Part shown: one piece after another, positions 62,212 to 64,000 of the stretch
Position numbering within the stretch: position 1 is the first letter of the stretch
Layout of the letters: the number at the start of each line of letters is the position of its first letter
Source of the DNA: G963668345 sp965206025
Lineage (GTDB): Bacteria > Acidobacteriota > Terriglobia > Bryobacterales > UBA6623
NCBI GenBank assembly: GCA_965206025.1
Contig: CBDBIU010000003.1
Location: forward strand, 248,001 to 312,000
DNA length: 64,000 nucleotides
Reading direction: 5' to 3'
The notes under the pieces: generated by a model
Told to the model about the DNA's origin: nothing
The model's input: the letters and a program-made list of their open reading frames with translations, nothing else
The model's database searches: none
Translations under genes and position numbers: made by a program

Positions 62212-63108
62212 CTAGAGATCCTCGCCCGTGATCGTGTAGTAGGCTTCGACGTACTTCTCGGAGGTGTTGGCCACGACTTCCGGCGGGAGCTCGGGCGCGG
62301 GCGGCGTCTTATCCCAGTCGACCGATTCCAGGTAGTCGCGGACGTATTGCTTGTCGTAGGAAACCTGTGGCCGGCCAGGCTGGTAGAGTTCCAGCGGCCA
62401 ATAGCGCGAAGAATCGGGTGTGAGCACTTCGTCTCCGAGCACGATTTCGCCGTCGAGTTGGCCGAACTCGAACTTCGTGTCGGCCAGCACGAGGCCTTCC
62501 TGAAGCACTCGCTGCGAAGCTCGCGAATAGATGTCCAACGTGAGGTCGCGCAGCTTTCCGCACAACTCGGCGCCGATCAGCTCGGAGGCTTGCTCGAAGC
62601 TGATGTTGATGTCGTGGCCACTTTCGGCCTTCGTGGCCGGGGTGAAAACAGGTTCCGGCAACAGACCGCTTTCGCGGAGTCCGGGAGACAGTTTGACCCC
62701 GCATACCGACCCGGTGGCCTGATAATCCTTCCACCCCGACCCCGATAAGTACCCGCGGGCGACGCATTCAATCGGCACCATGTCAAGGGCCTTGACCAGC
62801 ATCGATCGGTGCTCGAGCTGATCGCGGTAGCTGAGCAGCGGATCGGGGTAGCTATCGACATCCGCCGTCACGAAGTGAGTGGGGATGACGTCTTTGAGAA
62901 AGTCGAACCAGAAGATTGAGAGCTTGGTGAGCACCTCGCCCTTGCGGGGAATGCCGTTCGGCAAAATCACGTCGAAGGCGGAAATTCGATCGGTGGCGAC
63001 AATCAGAAGCTGCTCGCCGACTCGGTAGATATCGCGAACCTTGCCCCGTGCCACCCGTTCGCAACCGGGGAGGTCGGTGGTAAGCAAAACGGAAGGGTCG
63101 TCTGTCAT
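62212..63108 (-). CDS. purC: Phosphoribosylaminoimidazole-succinocarboxamide synthase
   Basis: A 298-residue SAICAR synthetase, which ligates aspartate to CAIR in de novo purine synthesis. RGKVRDIYRVGEQLLIVATDRISAFDVILPNGIPRKGEVL (ATP-binding start, about residues 21-60), VPIECVARGYLSGSGWKDYQ, DINISFEQASELIG and LADTKFEFGQLDGEIVLGDEVLTPDSSRYWP are all family signatures. This is the longer form found in many bacteria and fungi (about 300 residues). ATG at 63108. It diverges from the HtrA-like gene on the plus strand. Confidence 0.95.
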   Translation of the reverse strand: MTDDPSVLLTTDLPGCERVARGKVRDIYRVGEQLLIVATDRISAFDVILPNGIPRKGEVLTKLSIFWFDFLKDVIPTHFVTADVDSYPDPLLSYRDQLEHRSMLVKALDMVPIECVARGYLSGSGWKDYQATGSVCGVKLSPGLRESGLLPEPVFTPATKAESGHDINISFEQASELIGAELCGKLRDLTLDIYSRASQRVLQEGLVLADTKFEFGQLDGEIVLGDEVLTPDSSRYWPLELYQPGRPQVSYDKQYVRDYLESVDWDKTPPAPELPPEVVANTSEKYVEAYYTITGEDL

Positions 63109-63297
63109 CGTATGGAGGTCTCTCTAGGAATGGTGCGTGGTTGCTTCAAGCTGCTGATGATATCGAGCCTTTGCCCTCAAGATCAACTCTGGGGGGATTT
63201 CTGTTGTGGCTGGCCACCAGCGCTTTCCCGTCGTTGCGTTTCAGCAGCCGGCGGGCGTACACTTACAGCGCACTAGGCCAGAGGGTCCATCACTGCC

Positions 63298-64000
63298 ATG
63301 TGTGACGATACTCATTCCATAACGTGGGCGAATGTGACCCGGGCTCCGAGGCTCGTGGTCGCCGCAGGATCCGCTCGTATCGCGATAGCCCTCATTGTAT
63401 CGGCGCACGTTCTTTGTTCCCAGACAGCCACCCCACCGCGACTCGACGGAAAGTCCCCCGCCAACCTCCACGAACTGAGTGGTTGGTTCGAGGCTCTGGC
63501 CGGGCGTGTGAGCCCGGCGGTCGTCCAGGTCATCTCCTCCGGGTTTGCTCCGGTGCGCCGGGACGCGCTGGCAGCTGTGGTGGTCTCCAAGCGCCGTAGC
63601 ACAGGCTCAGGAGTAATCGTAGATCGCAATGGCCATGTTATTACCAATGCCCACGTCATCGTCGGAGCGCGACGCGTGCAAGTGCTCTTGGCATCGCGCA
63701 TCAAGCCGCTTCGCGGGCGGTCTATCCTGAGCCCGCGCGCCAAGTTTCGGGAAGCGAAGATCGTGGGATTCGATGTTGAGACGGACCTCGCCGTGCTGAA
63801 AATCAAGGCTCAGAATTTGCCATTCGTCCCATTCGGGGACTCGGATGATTTGCGGCCCGGCCAACTCGTGTTCGCGTTCGGTAGCCCCCTGGGGCTTGAG
63901 AACTCCGTAACGATGGGTGTAGTGAGCTCAGTGGCTCGGCAATTGCGGCCTGGCGATCCGATGATTTACATCCAGACAGATACGGCTATCAACCCGGGAA
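63298..64000 (+). CDS. HtrA/DegP-type serine protease, N-terminal part (runs off window)
   Basis: The ATG at 63298 opens a frame that reaches the window edge (234 codons). An N-terminal hydrophobic stretch (about residues 27-40) could be a signal or anchor. The trypsin-like domain shows GSGVIVDRNGHVITNAHVI (His119), GFDVETDLAVLKI (Asp163) and FAFGSPLGLENSVTMGVVSSV. The sequence stops at TDTAINPG, just before the expected GNSGGPL nucleophile, so Ser and any PDZ domains lie outside the window. Probably a periplasmic quality-control protease. Confidence 0.88.
   Translation, partial: MCDDTHSITWANVTRAPRLVVAAGSARIAIALIVSAHVLCSQTATPPRLDGKSPANLHELSGWFEALAGRVSPAVVQVISSGFAPVRRDALAAVVVSKRRSTGSGVIVDRNGHVITNAHVIVGARRVQVLLASRIKPLRGRSILSPRAKFREAKIVGFDVETDLAVLKIKAQNLPFVPFGDSDDLRPGQLVFAFGSPLGLENSVTMGVVSSVARQLRPGDPMIYIQTDTAINPG

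Noticed and set aside
1..64000. CRISPR array or other regularly spaced repeats
   Set aside because: The repeats seen are IS ends, MITEs and scattered palindromic elements with irregular spacing.

Overview
The window looks like a high-GC, IS-rich bacterial chromosome. Gene content hints at Acidobacteriota or a similar soil or marine lineage: paired M16 zinc proteases, a lysine-rich histone-like protein, small secreted regulatory-like domain proteins, a PQQ-type propeller with EF-hands, Tat/lipoprotein-tagged hydrolases, MetX-MetW, and sugar-acid catabolism genes. No rRNA or other taxonomic marker is present, so the phylum is an inference. I saw no tRNA, rRNA or CRISPR array.

Layout. 1-1462 is the right part of an IS21 element that truncates a membrane sulfatase-like gene (to 3529). 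From 3745 to 12326 lies one sulfatase-superfamily gene (minus strand) broken by four separate insertions: IS1380, a 456-bp MITE, a second IS1380, and an ISL3+MITE composite. Most insertions carry target duplications and the coding frame can be rejoined. An SGNH hydrolase follows (12444-13793). 14.9-17.4 kb is a remnant of an integrated element (primase/helicase-like protein, HTH excisionase-like protein, inverted repeats) carrying another MITE. An rve-type IS (17.7-19.3 kb) follows, then two M16 proteases, the histone-like gene with a strong terminator, metX, metW, a YjhG/YagF-type sugar-acid dehydratase, a TIM-barrel epimerase and a Trm112-like protein. 30.3-33.1 kb is a complete IS21 inserted in an rve-IS fragment. 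Next come a truncated membrane protein, a second epimerase, a MITE-broken concanavalin-like/GH127 gene, nadD, a pyrimidine-nucleoside phosphorylase, and an IS graveyard (41.4-44.4 kb). The right third is mostly housekeeping and catabolic: GAF protein, altronate-dehydratase family, a decayed PIN toxin, a LysW-like protein, NUDIX, MutS2, PQQ/EF-hand protein, PLP decarboxylase, an ArsC/Spx-like gene, tandem cyclase, NCS1 permease, UroD-like lipoprotein, PurC, and the start of an HtrA protease at the window edge.

Main discoveries. (1) At 56487-56834 (minus) an ArsC/Spx-family gene has an in-frame UGA exactly where the first Cys of the CxxC redox motif belongs, followed at the right distance by a SECIS-like hairpin. 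It is a candidate selenoprotein. (2) The four-fold disrupted sulfatase gene and the MITE-broken GH127 fusion show a very recent burst of an ISL3 element and its non-autonomous 456-bp derivative, with exact 8-bp target duplications. (3) A tandem cyclase whose two halves each keep a complementary half of the metal-binding motif.
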